A stretch of DNA of 64,000 bases from Propionibacterium sp. (GCA_012517965.1 JAAYTZ010000113.1:79465-143464); one strand, 5' to 3'; shown: positions 27,008 through 38,875, numbered from the stretch's first letter. The notes: generated from the letters alone by a model not told the origin. Numbers and translations are program-made.

Positions 27008-29095
27008 GTGACCACGTCGACCAAACCGAGGGCGGAAAGCCGCGATTACGAGGCGCGGCATTTGATGGTGCTGGAGGGGCTCGAGGCGGTCCGGAAGCGG
27101 CCCGCCATGTACATCGGCTCCACCGACACCAAAGGCCTCATGCACTGCCTCTGGGAGATCATCGACAACTCCGTGGATGAGGCCCTGGCCGGGTATGGCG
27201 ACCTCATCACCGTGAGCCTGAACGCGGACGGGTCGATCTCGGTGGCCGACGTCGGTCGTGGCATGCCGGTGGACACCGAGCCGCGCACCGGCCTCAGCGG
27301 CGTCGAGGTCATCTTCACCAAGCTCCACGCCGGCGGGAAGTTCGGCTCCGGCTCGTACACCGCGGCCGGGGGGCTGCACGGCGTGGGGGCGTCCGTGGTG
27401 AACGCCCTCAGCGCGCGGCTCGACGTCGAGGTGGACCGCAACGGTGCCACATGGGCCGCCAGCTTCCGCCGCGGCGTCCCCGGGGTCTTCGCCGGGGAGG
27501 GGCCCGATGCCCCGTTCACCCCCCAGCCGGGGCTGCGCAAGGTCGGGCGGGTCGCCCGCGGCGTCACGGGCACGCGGCAGCGCTATTGGCCCGACCGGCA
27601 GATCTTCCTCAAGGACGCCAAGCTGTCGATGTCGCAGCTCGTCGCCCGAGCCCGCCAGACGGCGTTCCTGGTGCCCGGCCTCACCCTCGACATCACCGAC
27701 GCCCGGACGCCGGACGGCGGCCATGAACGGTTCCAGTTCCGCGGCGGCATCTCCGAGTTCTGCGAGTTCCTCTCCGTCGACCCCGCGGTCACCGACGTGC
27801 TGCGCCTGACGGGCTCCGACACCTTCACCGAGACGGTGCCCGTGCTCGACGAGAACGGCGCCATGACCCCGACCGACGTCGAACGCACCCTCGACATCGA
27901 CATCGCGCTGAGGTGGGGCACCGGCTACGAGACCAGGGTGCAGTCGTTCGTCAACATCGTGGCCACCCCCAAGGGGGGCACCCACGTGGCCGGCTTCGAA
28001 CGCGGCCTCGTCCGGGCTTTCGCGAAGGGCCTCGAGGGCACCCGGCTGCTCAAGGCGTCCGAGGAGGTGGTGAAGGAGGACATCCTGGAGGGCCTGACCG
28101 CGGTCATCACGGTGCGGCTGCCCGAACCTCAGTTCGAGGGCCAGACCAAGGAGGTGCTGGGCACCCCGCCGGTCGCCCGCCTGGTCGCCCGGCTGGTCGA
28201 GCAGCAGCTCACCGACTTCCTCACCACCACGCGGGCGGCCCTGCGCCCCCAGGCGCGGGCGCTGATGGAGAAGGTCGTCGGCGCGTCCCGCACCCGGGTC
28301 GCCGCCCGCGCCCACCGCGAGAACCAGCGCCGGAAGAACGCGCTCGAGTCGTCGTCGCTGCCGGCCAAGCTGTCCGACTGCCGGTCCACCGACGTCGACC
28401 GCACGGAGCTGTTCATCGTCGAAGGCGACTCGGCGCTGGGAACCGCCAAACACGCCCGCAACTCCGAGTTCCAGGCGCTGCTGCCGATCCGCGGCAAGAT
28501 CCTCAACGTCCAGAAGGCCTCGGTCGGCGACATGCTGAAGAACGCCGAGTGCGCGGCGATCATCCAGGTCGTCGGGGCGGGCTCGGGCCGCACCTTCGAC
28601 GTGGACGCCGCCCGCTACGGCAAGGTCATCTTCATGGCCGACGCCGACTCCGACGGCGCCCACATCCGTTGCCTGCTGACCACCCTGTTCTTCAAGTACA
28701 TGCGGCCCCTGATCGAGGCGGGGCGGGTCTACACGGCCGTGCCGCCGTTGCACCGCTTCGAACTCGTCAACCCGCGGAAGGGGCAGGAGAAGTTCATCTA
28801 CACGTACTCGGACGCCGAGTACGCTCGGAAGCTCGCGGAACTGACCAAGAAGGGCATCGCCTTCAAGGAGCCGCAGCGCTACAAGGGTCTCGGCGAGATG
28901 GACGCCGACCAACTGGCCGACACCACCATGAACCCCCGTCACCGCACCCTGCGCCGGATCACGCTCGGGGAGGCCGAGGCGCTGGAGGAGGCGACCGCGA
29001 CGTTCGAGAAGCTGATGGGCAACGACGTCGCGCCGCGCAAGGAGTTCATCATCGAGGGGGCTTACACCCTGGACGCCCAACGCATCGACGCCTGA
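27008..29095 (+). CDS. parE: Type IIA topoisomerase subunit B (second gyrB/parE-like)
   Basis: A 695 aa ATPase subunit. The GHKL ATPase opens with LEAVRKRPAMYIGSTDTKGLMHCLWEIIDNSVDEALAG, and the ATP lid is GLHGVGASVVNALS. The TOPRIM domain has EGDSALGTAKHARN and the metal DxD motif in DADSDGAHIRCLL. Length and the partner parC-like gene 0.55 kb away support a topoisomerase IV-type pair distinct from the gyrase found elsewhere in such genomes. Start GTG 27008 follows TACGCT. The upstream open frame to 26864 is not supported. A promoter-bearing carbonic anhydrase gene lies between the two subunits. Confidence 0.9.
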   Translation: MTTSTKPRAESRDYEARHLMVLEGLEAVRKRPAMYIGSTDTKGLMHCLWEIIDNSVDEALAGYGDLITVSLNADGSISVADVGRGMPVDTEPRTGLSGVEVIFTKLHAGGKFGSGSYTAAGGLHGVGASVVNALSARLDVEVDRNGATWAASFRRGVPGVFAGEGPDAPFTPQPGLRKVGRVARGVTGTRQRYWPDRQIFLKDAKLSMSQLVARARQTAFLVPGLTLDITDARTPDGGHERFQFRGGISEFCEFLSVDPAVTDVLRLTGSDTFTETVPVLDENGAMTPTDVERTLDIDIALRWGTGYETRVQSFVNIVATPKGGTHVAGFERGLVRAFAKGLEGTRLLKASEEVVKEDILEGLTAVITVRLPEPQFEGQTKEVLGTPPVARLVARLVEQQLTDFLTTTRAALRPQARALMEKVVGASRTRVAARAHRENQRRKNALESSSLPAKLSDCRSTDVDRTELFIVEGDSALGTAKHARNSEFQALLPIRGKILNVQKASVGDMLKNAECAAIIQVVGAGSGRTFDVDAARYGKVIFMADADSDGAHIRCLLTTLFFKYMRPLIEAGRVYTAVPPLHRFELVNPRKGQEKFIYTYSDAEYARKLAELTKKGIAFKEPQRYKGLGEMDADQLADTTMNPRHRTLRRITLGEAEALEEATATFEKLMGNDVAPRKEFIIEGAYTLDAQRIDA

Positions 29096-29103
29096 CCCCG
29101 ATG

Positions 29104-29109
29104 TAGGTT
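29104..29109 (+). promoter_or_regulatory. Leaderless -10 (TAGGTT) of the carbonic anhydrase gene
   Basis: TAGGTT is followed by 7 bases and GTG at 29117. Confidence 0.5.
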
Positions 29110-29116
29110 GTCGCCC

Positions 29117-29611
29117 GTGACGAGATCCTTCGACGATCTGTTGGCCGCCAACCGACGCTACGGCAAGACCGCCCCGCGCGGCTTCGATGGAATCGCCCAC
29201 GAGGGCGTCCTCATCCTGACGTGCATGGACTCGCGCCTGGAACCGCTGGAGATGGTGGGCCTCCGGGTGGGGGAGGCCAAGATCCTGCGGACCCCGGGCG
29301 GTCGGCTCACCCCGGACGCCCTGGCCGGCATGGTGATGGGGGTCCACAAGCTCGCGGTCGACCGCATCCTGATCGTGCCGCACACCAAGTGCGCCGCGGC
29401 GTCCATGACCGAGGAGCAGATGGCCGACGCCATCACGGCGGCGGCCGGGGTGGACGCCCACGGCTTCCACTTCGGTGTCGACCCCGACCAGATGGCACGG
29501 CTGCGGGAGGACGTGGAGACCGTGCGCAACCACCCGCTGGTCGGCCCGTTCGCCGAGGTGGCCGGCTTCCTCTACGACGTCGAGACGGGGCTGCTGGACC
29601 GCAAGGTCTGA
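29117..29611 (+). CDS. Beta-class carbonic anhydrase
   Basis: A 164 aa beta-carbonic anhydrase interconverting CO2 and bicarbonate with zinc. The zinc ligands are Cys and the Asp-Arg dyad in LTCMDSRLEP, then His and Cys in IVPHTKCAAA. The block RTPGGRLTPDALAGMVMGVHKLAVDRILIV is family-typical of the short actinobacterial type. It lies between the two topoisomerase genes, is driven by its own TAGGTT hexamer and is convergent with parC. No functional link to the topoisomerase is evident. Confidence 0.9.
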   Translation: MTRSFDDLLAANRRYGKTAPRGFDGIAHEGVLILTCMDSRLEPLEMVGLRVGEAKILRTPGGRLTPDALAGMVMGVHKLAVDRILIVPHTKCAAASMTEEQMADAITAAAGVDAHGFHFGVDPDQMARLREDVETVRNHPLVGPFAEVAGFLYDVETGLLDRKV

Positions 29612-29632
29612 GCGGCGCCGGCGGGCGAACGC

Positions 29633-29650
29633 GACCGGGCCTTGGCCCGG

Positions 29651-29652
<2 letters not shown>
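29633..29652. terminator. Hairpin between carbonic anhydrase and parC
   Basis: GACCGGGCC-TT-GGCCCGGTC, a 9-base stem that runs into the parC stop codon. It may end both convergent transcripts. Confidence 0.55.
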
Positions 29653-32146
<2,494 letters not shown>

Positions 32147-32259
32147 GCTTGCTCACTCCTCATCGGGCGCCGACTGCGCGTGGCACATTCTGCCGCGTCG
32201 GCGGCGACCCGGACGCCCCGACAGGCCGGTCTTCCGGCCCCGTCCGAGCCGGGCCGGGT

Positions 32260-34218
32260 TCAGATCGTCAGGACGCGGTCGCCGCGGAACGGGCCCACCG
32301 CGGCCCGGACGGCGGGCGCCAGGTGGGCGGGGACGATGACGACGGCCCGCGGGCGGGCGGTCAGGATGCGAGCCGAATCGCGTGGCACGTCGAGCACGAT
32401 CTCGGCCCCCTGCCCGGCCCGGTCCGGCAGCAGGGTGCGCAGCACGCTCGACTGGTCGGAGTCCCAGTTCTGGCCGCAGCCGATGACCCACACGCCGACC
32501 CGGACGGCGTCCTCGTGGTTCGTGCCGGGGGTCAGCAGGTAGTACTCGCCGGGGCGCCCGTCGATCACGGCGCAGGCCGCCCGCAGCGCCTGCGCGAGGC
32601 CCGCGCGCCGGTCGGGGCCGGTGGAGGCGAGGTCGCGCCGCACCGCTCCCCCGGGCGACAGCGGCAAGGCGCCGAGGGGCACCGGGGAACCCACCGCGAA
32701 CAGCAGCGCGACCGTGGCCGCGGCGGTGAGCGCGACCCGTGCCGAGCGCCACCGAGGGGCGGCCGCGTCGGCGATCGTCGCCGCGGCGACGAGCCCGATG
32801 GTTCCGGCGACGACGGTGGTGGCGCAGAGCACCTTGATGCCGTAGTAGCGGGGCCCGCCGACCCGGGCGTACTCGTAGCCCAGCATCCCGCCCGCCAGGG
32901 CCAGGGCCACCGCCGACACCAGCGCCAGGGCCGCCACCGAGGCCAGTTCGGCGCGAGAGGCGGCCGAGGTCCGGCGGCCGGCCAGCCACCCGGCCACGAG
33001 GGGCAGGAGCAGGCCGGCCAGCGCGAACACGATCGGCCAGCCCAGCGAGCTCGTCCGGATCGCGCCGCCCAACAGCAGGAACCGGTCGATGGCCGCCCCG
33101 AGGGTCTGCGTGGCGCCGGTGCCCTCCCCGGCGAGCCCGGCGGCGGGGGACTGGTGGGTCAGCAGGGCCAGCGCCGGCACCGGGAGGGCCGCGGGGGCGG
33201 TTCGGATCAGCCGGAGCAGGGTGCCGGGCTCGGCCCGCCGGGCCACCCAGACGGCGAGGGGCACCGGCGCCAGGAACGCCAGCAGGATCGTCCACGTGCC
33301 GAAGACGCCCGCGACGGCGGCGCCGAACAGCAGCCAGTGCCCCACGTCGGCGTCCCGCCGCCAGGTGAGCACGAGCAAGGCGGCCGCGGTCGCGAGCCCG
33401 GCGGCCACCAGGAACCCGCCGAACCCGTAGTAGGGCACCTGGGCGGTGTCCTCGACCTGCAGGAACAGCGTGGTTAGCCCGGCGAGCGCCGGTGCGAGCA
33501 GCAGGGGCCGGCGGCGGAAGACGGGGGCCGCGCAGGCGAGCGCCGCCGCCATCAGCAGCGTCAGGGCCACGACCACGACCGAGGCGTGCCCGTAGGCGGC
33601 GAACTCCGCGGCGAGGGGGGCGGAGCGACCGATCCCCACCTCCATCAGGGCGGCCACGCCGGCGTGGTACCCCCGGGGGTAGCCCCCGAACGCGCCGGCG
33701 AAGGCCTCGGTGGGTGAGCGCAGTTGCTCGACCATGGCGAAGTGCCCGGCGTGGTCCCAGCCCAGCATCATCCGCACCAGCACATGGTCGGCGTCCCCGG
33801 CCCAGGGCAGGAACCACCACCCGAGGAGCAGGCCGAACCCGGCGACGGCGGCCTCGGGCGCACCGATCCGGGGGAGGGCGGCCCGCAGGGCGTCCGCCGG
33901 GTCGGAGCGCAGCGCCAGCCGGACCAACAGGACGACCGCCCCGAGCACCCAGACGGTGGCCACCCGGGGCGGGAAGGCGTCCGGCCAGGGGACCGCGTAC
34001 GAGAACTGGGCGGCGACGAGCCCGAGCAGCAGCAGCTGCCCCAGCCGGGCGGCCCCGGTCGCGTGGAGCGGAAGCACGGCCAGCACCACCAGCGCGGCCA
34101 GCGGGGTCGCGACGAGCGGCGCCGCGACCCCCAACGCCACCAGCGAGAACGCGAGGGCGCCGAGCCCGGCCCGCGTGCGGGCGGCTGCGGGGTGAACCTG
34201 GGCGGAGGTGGCGGCCAC
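32260..34218 (-). CDS. Large polytopic membrane protein, unknown function
   Basis: A 652 aa protein with a dozen or more predicted hydrophobic helices (about residues 10-480) followed by a soluble C-terminal part. A conserved-looking loop LGWDHAGHFAMVEQLR early on recalls the acidic first loop of GT-C glycosyltransferases, but no firm family is recognised. The C-terminal part includes CAVIDGRPGEYYLLTPGTNHEDAVRVGVWVIGCGQNWDSDQ. GTG 34218 follows the stop of the DUF2183 gene by 2 bases, so the two genes are probably one operon. A role in cell-envelope glycan assembly is possible but only inferred. Confidence 0.7.
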   Translation of the reverse strand: MAATSAQVHPAAARTRAGLGALAFSLVALGVAAPLVATPLAALVVLAVLPLHATGAARLGQLLLLGLVAAQFSYAVPWPDAFPPRVATVWVLGAVVLLVRLALRSDPADALRAALPRIGAPEAAVAGFGLLLGWWFLPWAGDADHVLVRMMLGWDHAGHFAMVEQLRSPTEAFAGAFGGYPRGYHAGVAALMEVGIGRSAPLAAEFAAYGHASVVVVALTLLMAAALACAAPVFRRRPLLLAPALAGLTTLFLQVEDTAQVPYYGFGGFLVAAGLATAAALLVLTWRRDADVGHWLLFGAAVAGVFGTWTILLAFLAPVPLAVWVARRAEPGTLLRLIRTAPAALPVPALALLTHQSPAAGLAGEGTGATQTLGAAIDRFLLLGGAIRTSSLGWPIVFALAGLLLPLVAGWLAGRRTSAASRAELASVAALALVSAVALALAGGMLGYEYARVGGPRYYGIKVLCATTVVAGTIGLVAAATIADAAAPRWRSARVALTAAATVALLFAVGSPVPLGALPLSPGGAVRRDLASTGPDRRAGLAQALRAACAVIDGRPGEYYLLTPGTNHEDAVRVGVWVIGCGQNWDSDQSSVLRTLLPDRAGQGAEIVLDVPRDSARILTARPRAVVIVPAHLAPAVRAAVGPFRGDRVLTI

Positions 34219-34220
34219 GG

Positions 34221-35264
34221 CTACCGGGTCACGATGCCCAGGTCGCGCAGCTTCATCAGGAGGCCGCGCCCGTCGGGAGCCTGGATGATCGGCGTGCCCG
34301 GATGGCGCCTCCGCCGCGAGGGCTCGATGGGCTCCAGGGTGCCGTGCGCGAGGAACTGCTCGGTGGGGTTGAGTCTGCGGATCAGGACCGCCCGCACCCG
34401 CTCGGGGTCCGATTCGGCGAACTCCCCGTAGATCTCGGGGTCGTGCTGGCCGTCGTCGCCGACGAGGAGCCAACGGATCCGGGGGAAGTCCGTCGCCAGT
34501 TGCAGCAGGGCGGAGCGCTTGTGCTGCTGGCCGGAGCGGAACCAGCCGGTGTTCGTGGGGCCCCAGTCGGTCAGCAGCATCGGCCCGTCCGGGAACCGGT
34601 GCCGCTGCAGGAACCTGCGCAGGAACGCCTGCGTGTTCCACGCGCCGGTCGAGAGGTACACCAGCGGCGCGTTCGGGTGAGCCGCCAGCAACTCCCGGAA
34701 CATGGCGGCCATGCCCGGGACCGCCTGGCGGGCGGCCTCCGTGCGGAAGAACGAGTTCCAGGCCGCGATGAGCGGCCGCGGCAGCATCGTGGAGATCACC
34801 GTGTCGTCGAGGTCGCTGATGATCCCGAACGTCTCCGCGTTGGGCACGACGAGCACCGAGGCCGGGAACTCGCGGCCCCCCGGCAGCGCGATGGTCGCCG
34901 TCCGCCAGCCGGGCGGCTCGCCGTGGTCCCGGAGCCGATGGTCGATGTAGCCGCCGCGATCGGTGGAGCCGGTGACGGTGGCGTCCCCGAACCGGATGGT
35001 GTACCGCGCGTGCACGGTGGCCGCCGTGATGAAGTTGCGCCAGCCCCGCCGATTGAGGAACTCCTCGGCGGCCTGGCCCAGCTGGGTGTCGCTCCAGCGC
35101 GGTGAGAGCACGACCCGGCCGAGCAGGCGGGCGCCGTCCTCGGTGCCGTAGCCGGTGTAGGGGATGACCCGCTCGGTCCAGCCGAGCAACCGGAACAGCC
35201 ACTCGGCGCGCCGGTCGAGCCACAGTTCGACGCGGGCCGCGATGAAGGGCCGGTTGCTGCTCAC
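34221..35264 (-). CDS. DUF2183 (App1-like phosphatidate phosphatase) protein
   Basis: A 347 aa cytosolic protein with a C-terminal phosphatase-like domain. The HAD-type motif is IISDLDDTVISTML; LVYLSTGAWNTQAFLRRFL and LLVGDDGQHDPEIYGEF follow. DUF2183 is the catalytic region of yeast Pah-type App1, which dephosphorylates phosphatidate. In bacteria the substrate is not proven. The start GTG 35264 is preceded by TAGGGT with 7 bases between, so it is leaderless. It is divergent from the DUF5998 gene and in an operon with the membrane protein. Confidence 0.85.
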   Translation of the reverse strand: MSSNRPFIAARVELWLDRRAEWLFRLLGWTERVIPYTGYGTEDGARLLGRVVLSPRWSDTQLGQAAEEFLNRRGWRNFITAATVHARYTIRFGDATVTGSTDRGGYIDHRLRDHGEPPGWRTATIALPGGREFPASVLVVPNAETFGIISDLDDTVISTMLPRPLIAAWNSFFRTEAARQAVPGMAAMFRELLAAHPNAPLVYLSTGAWNTQAFLRRFLQRHRFPDGPMLLTDWGPTNTGWFRSGQQHKRSALLQLATDFPRIRWLLVGDDGQHDPEIYGEFAESDPERVRAVLIRRLNPTEQFLAHGTLEPIEPSRRRRHPGTPIIQAPDGRGLLMKLRDLGIVTR

Positions 35265-35271
35265 GGCGCAC

Positions 35272-35277
35272 ACCCTA
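35272..35277 (-). promoter_or_regulatory. Leaderless -10 (TAGGGT) of the DUF2183 gene
   Basis: On the minus strand TAGGGT is followed by 7 bases and GTG at 35264. Confidence 0.5.
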
Positions 35278-35352
35278 CCGGCGCGCCTCCGGGGGGACCC
35301 GTCAGGCCCGGGGCGTGCCGGCGGCGTCCGCGGCTCGTGGGAGGATGGGGCA

Positions 35353-35913
35353 ATGACCACCGGCACGTTGCCCAAAACCCTCAAGGACGCGATCGTCTCC
35401 TGCGGCTTCTTCCCCGACGTCATCACGACGACGTTGGCCCGCGCCCTGGGCGGGGAAGAGGTCCGGTCCTCGGTGGTCCACCACGAGGCCACGTTCGACC
35501 GGGACGAGTTCCACCGCCACGTCACGGTGCTCCTGCTGACCCCGCGCCGGCTGCTCGTCAGCCACACCGACGACGGGGAGGCGGGCGCCCCGCAGGCGAT
35601 GTCGACCCTGGAGAGCATCCCGCTGCGCTCGATCCGCTCGGTGGCCTTGACGAACGTGGTGCCGGACCCGGCGCGCTTCGCGCGCGGCCAGGCCGTCGCC
35701 GAGGTGTGGCTGAGCGTCGGCTGGGGCGCGCTGCGCCGGGTGGAGATCGTCCCGGCCAACTGCGGCGATCCCCACTGCGAGGCCGATCACGGCTACGACG
35801 CCCAGAACATCGACGACGACCTCACGGTTCGGATGAGCACGGCCGCCGACGGCGAGGAGACGGTCCGCCGGCTCATCGACTTCGCGACCGCGCTGCAGCT
35901 GGCGGTCGCCTGA
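35353..35913 (+). CDS. DUF5998 protein
   Basis: A 186 aa conserved actinobacterial protein of unknown role. Typical text is HHEATFDRDEFHRHVTVLLLTPRRLLVSHTDD and VPANCGDPHCEADHGYD, with GWGALRRVEIVPANCGDP near the end. It lies 3 bases before the phosphodiesterase gene, a partnership also seen in Streptomyces. The ATG at 35353 follows GGATGGGGCA. Cytosolic, no membrane segments. Confidence 0.85.
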   Translation: MTTGTLPKTLKDAIVSCGFFPDVITTTLARALGGEEVRSSVVHHEATFDRDEFHRHVTVLLLTPRRLLVSHTDDGEAGAPQAMSTLESIPLRSIRSVALTNVVPDPARFARGQAVAEVWLSVGWGALRRVEIVPANCGDPHCEADHGYDAQNIDDDLTVRMSTAADGEETVRRLIDFATALQLAVA

Positions 35914-35916
35914 CCC

Positions 35917-37029
35917 ATGGCCGCGCCCACCCTGCCCCGCTACGACGAGGCCGCGCTCAGCGACCTGGTGCCCAGCGTGGCCGCCCACCTCGGGCTCCCC
36001 GGCGAGGACGTCCTGGGGTTGCCGGACGCCGACCGGTACGTCCTGCTCCTCGTCGACGGCCTGGGGACGGCCCAGCTCGCGGAAGCGGCGGCCGCGGCCC
36101 CCTACCTGGCCGGCCTGCTCGGTGGCGGCCGCGCGCTCACCAGCGTCGTGCCGTCCACCACCGCCACCGCGCTGACGTCCCTCGGCACCGGCCTGCCGCC
36201 CGGGCAGCACGGCCTCGCGGGCTTCACGTTCCGCAACCCCTTCACCGGGGGCCTGCTGAACTCGCTGGCCTGGGAGCCCGGCCTGTCGGGACTCGATCTC
36301 CAGCCGCGGCTGACCGCCTACGAGCGACTGGCGCGCGCGGGCGTCCAGATCTCCACCGCCTTGCCCGCCCACTTCGCCGGGACCGGCCTCACCGAGGCCG
36401 GGCTGCGGGGCGGCCGCTTCCTCGGGGTCACCGACGAGTCCGCCCTGGAGCGGCGCGTGCACCAGATCGTGGACGCCGCGACGGCGGGTCCGCGCACCCT
36501 CGTCTACGCCTACGAGCGGTCCCTGGACCACGAGGGCCACGGCCACGGGTGGCGCAGTCCCCAGTGGACGGCCGCCCTGAGTTGGACCGACGACCTGGCG
36601 GCCCGCCTGCGCGCCGCGCTCCCCGACGATGTCCGGCTCCTGGTCACCGCCGACCACGGGATGGTCGACGTGCCGGCGGCCGCCCGGCTGGTCGTGGAGG
36701 ATGAGCCGGACCTGGCGGCCGAACTCGACCTGCTGGCCGGCGAGGGGCGTCTGCGGCACCTCTACACCGCCCGGCCGGCTGCGGTGGCGGCGCGGTGGCG
36801 CGCCGGGCTGGGGGAGCGCGCCTGGGTCAGAACCCGCGCCGAGGCGGTGGAGGAGGGCTGGTTCGGGTGGCTCGCCCCCCACCTCGCCGACCGGTTCGGC
36901 GACGTGCTGGTCGCCCTCCGCGACGACCACGCCGTGATGAGCCGCACCTTCCCGCGCGAGCTCGGCCTGATCGGCATGCACGGGTCGCTGACCGCGGCGG
37001 AGATGAACGTCCCCCTGTTGGTGGACTGA
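35917..37029 (+). CDS. Alkaline phosphatase-superfamily nucleotide pyrophosphatase/phosphodiesterase
   Basis: A 370 aa metal-dependent hydrolase. The metal-site opening is LLLVDGLGTAQLAEAA, the nucleophile region is SVVPSTTATALTSLGTGLPPGQHG with a Thr in TT, and the C-terminal metal site is TADHGMVDVP. Family members hydrolyse nucleotide pyrophosphates or phosphodiesters. No signal peptide is seen, so it is probably cytosolic. It is 3 bases after the DUF5998 gene and 2 bases before thymidine kinase. Confidence 0.88.
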   Translation: MAAPTLPRYDEAALSDLVPSVAAHLGLPGEDVLGLPDADRYVLLLVDGLGTAQLAEAAAAAPYLAGLLGGGRALTSVVPSTTATALTSLGTGLPPGQHGLAGFTFRNPFTGGLLNSLAWEPGLSGLDLQPRLTAYERLARAGVQISTALPAHFAGTGLTEAGLRGGRFLGVTDESALERRVHQIVDAATAGPRTLVYAYERSLDHEGHGHGWRSPQWTAALSWTDDLAARLRAALPDDVRLLVTADHGMVDVPAAARLVVEDEPDLAAELDLLAGEGRLRHLYTARPAAVAARWRAGLGERAWVRTRAEAVEEGWFGWLAPHLADRFGDVLVALRDDHAVMSRTFPRELGLIGMHGSLTAAEMNVPLLVD

Positions 37030-37031
37030 CG

Positions 37032-37682
37032 ATGGCCGAGCTCACGTTCTTCACGGGCCCGATGAACTGCGGCAAGTCGACGCTCGCCCTCCAGATCGAC
37101 TACACCGAGGCCAGTGCCGGACGCCGCGGCGTCCGGTTCACCTGCCAGGACCGGGCCGGGCAGTCCACGATCTCGTCCCGCATCGGCCTGGCCGAGGCGG
37201 CCCTGGAGGCCCACCCGCACCTCGACTTCTGGGACTTCGTCACCGCGGGCCTCACGTCCGGGCGCCGGATCGACTACCTGATCTGCGACGAGGCCCAGTT
37301 TTACGAACCCGCCCAGATCGACCAGCTCGCCCGCATCGTCGACGACCTGGGCGTCGACGTTTACTGCTTCGGGATCCTGCACGACTTCCGCACCGAGATG
37401 TTCCCGGGCTCGGCCCGGCTGGTGGAGCTGAGCGACCGCATCGAGTGGCTGCAGGCGCGCCCCCGTTGCTGGTGCGGGGCGCCGGCGACCCACAACGCCC
37501 GCACGGTGGGGGGTGTGATGGTCACCGAGGGCAGTCAGGTGGTCGTCGGCGACACGGCCCCCGGGGCGGAGGTCGCGTACGAGGTCCTGTGCCGCAAGCA
37601 TCACCGCCGGCGCGAGACGGCCTGGGTCGGGGGGATGGACCTCACCCCCGAGCCGCTGCCGTTCGACGAGGGCGACGTCTGA
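37032..37682 (+). CDS. tdk: Thymidine kinase (class II)
   Basis: A 216 aa enzyme phosphorylating thymidine with ATP. The P-loop is FFTGPMNCGKSTLA, and the Walker B is YLICDEAQFYEP. The zinc-binding region uses the cysteines of CWCGAPATHNAR and LCRKHHRR. The lasso and active-site block TVGGVMVTEGSQVVVGD is present. It is the last gene of a DUF5998-phosphodiesterase-tdk set, with 2-3 base gaps. Together with dut nearby, the window holds two steps of dTTP supply. Confidence 0.93.
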   Translation: MAELTFFTGPMNCGKSTLALQIDYTEASAGRRGVRFTCQDRAGQSTISSRIGLAEAALEAHPHLDFWDFVTAGLTSGRRIDYLICDEAQFYEPAQIDQLARIVDDLGVDVYCFGILHDFRTEMFPGSARLVELSDRIEWLQARPRCWCGAPATHNARTVGGVMVTEGSQVVVGDTAPGAEVAYEVLCRKHHRRRETAWVGGMDLTPEPLPFDEGDV

Positions 37683-37718
37683 GCGAGCCCCGCTCTGCCG
37701 GGGAGGGGGCTCTGCGAG

Positions 37719-37742
37719 GTCAGGGCTTCTGCGGGCCCTGAC
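37719..37742. terminator. Hairpin between tdk and sepH
   Basis: GTCAGGGC and GCCCTGAC form an 8-base stem with an 8-base loop, taking in the sepH stop codon. A second GC-rich inverted pair lies just upstream (AGCCCC and GGGGCT). Confidence 0.45.
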
Positions 37743-38820
37743 GTGGCGAGCCGAACATGATCTCGTCCCAGCTCGGGACCGACGCCCGCTTGTTGCGGGG
37801 TTTGCGGCGCGCGGCGGGCGGCTCCCCCTCCACGAGGGAGGGCTGCTCGGGCTCGCGGGGGGTGGTCCGGCGGCGCTGGGGGGTGGGCGAGGCGTCGTCG
37901 GTCGGGGCCTCCGCCTCGGTCGCGTCCGTCGACTCGGTGTCGGCCGTCGGGGGCTCGTCCAGCATCGGCACGGGCACGGTGGGTTCGGCGCCCGCGGCGT
38001 CCGTCGACGGGGCGGGGGCGGCGTCCGGCCGCACCGCCAGGACGTCCTCGGGCACGTAGAGCGGTTCGACCCGGGCTCCTTCCGGGAGGTCGGGGGTGTC
38101 GGCGGACGGGGCGCCCACGGCGTCGGCGACGACCGGGCCGTTCGCCTCGGGTCGGATGAGACCGGAGTAGATCTTGACCGAGTCCTCGTCGAAGCTGGCC
38201 AGCATGTCGTAGAGCGCATCGAGGTGCGGGTCGTCGCCGGTCACGAGGTCGTAGACCCCGTCGATCTCGGCGAGGGCCGCCTCGGTGTAGGCGTCGTTGA
38301 GCTCGTCGGAGTCGTCGGGGGGGCCGGCGGCGTCGGCCACGGCCCGGACCAGGGCCAACTCATCGTCCTCCGCGGGGGTGGGAGCTTGGCGTTCGTCGGC
38401 GCCGGTCTCGCCGATCATCCAGCGGGCGTCGTCGTTGTCCGCCACCGAGAAGCGGCCGTTGACGTCGTAGACGAAGGCACCCTCGTGCGTGCGCCCGTTG
38501 TGCTCGAAGGTCGCGCGGACCCGCCAGCGTCGGGCACCGAGCAGGTAGGCGTCCCAGGACACCCGGTCGGGGTCGATGCCGTGGCTCATCAGGTGCTCGG
38601 TCGTGGCGGTGCGCAGCGCCCGGTTCGAGGAGGACTCGCCTCGCCGCCGGACGGGGTTCGCCTGCGCGAGGCCCGCGACGTGCTCGCGCTCGGCGATGAC
38701 CGGCGCGGCGAACGCGTCGATGCGCTCGACGGGGACCCCGGCGGCGCGCGCCACATCCTCGACCGACTCCCCGGCCCGGATCCGGGCCTGGATGTCTCGC
38801 GGTCTCAGGGCACTCTCCAT
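37720..38820 (-). CDS. sepH: Septation protein SepH (DUF3071)
   Basis: A 366 aa protein with an N-terminal DUF3071 domain (about 1-170). LRPRDIQARIRAGESVEDVARAAGVPVERIDAFAAPVIAERE is the HTH-like part, and WRVRATFEHNGRTHEGAFVYDVNGR follows. In Streptomyces SepH stimulates FtsZ assembly during division. The rest (about 180-366) is a disordered, acidic and Pro/Thr-rich tail with a basic end (RRKPRNKRASVPSWDEIMFG). ATG 38820 has TGGAGA upstream. Confidence 0.92.
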   Translation of the reverse strand: MESALRPRDIQARIRAGESVEDVARAAGVPVERIDAFAAPVIAEREHVAGLAQANPVRRRGESSSNRALRTATTEHLMSHGIDPDRVSWDAYLLGARRWRVRATFEHNGRTHEGAFVYDVNGRFSVADNDDARWMIGETGADERQAPTPAEDDELALVRAVADAAGPPDDSDELNDAYTEAALAEIDGVYDLVTGDDPHLDALYDMLASFDEDSVKIYSGLIRPEANGPVVADAVGAPSADTPDLPEGARVEPLYVPEDVLAVRPDAAPAPSTDAAGAEPTVPVPMLDEPPTADTESTDATEAEAPTDDASPTPQRRRTTPREPEQPSLVEGEPPAARRKPRNKRASVPSWDEIMFGSPRQGPQKP

Positions 38821-38869
38821 CGGATTCTCCAGTGGTCACGGCGTGGGAACAGGGTGCTTGCTGCTGGGT

Positions 38870-38875
38870 AACCTA
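38870..38875 (-). promoter_or_regulatory. -10 (TAGGTT) of sepH
   Basis: TAGGTT on the minus strand lies 49 bases before the sepH ATG, giving a leadered message, unlike the leaderless starts elsewhere. Confidence 0.35.
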
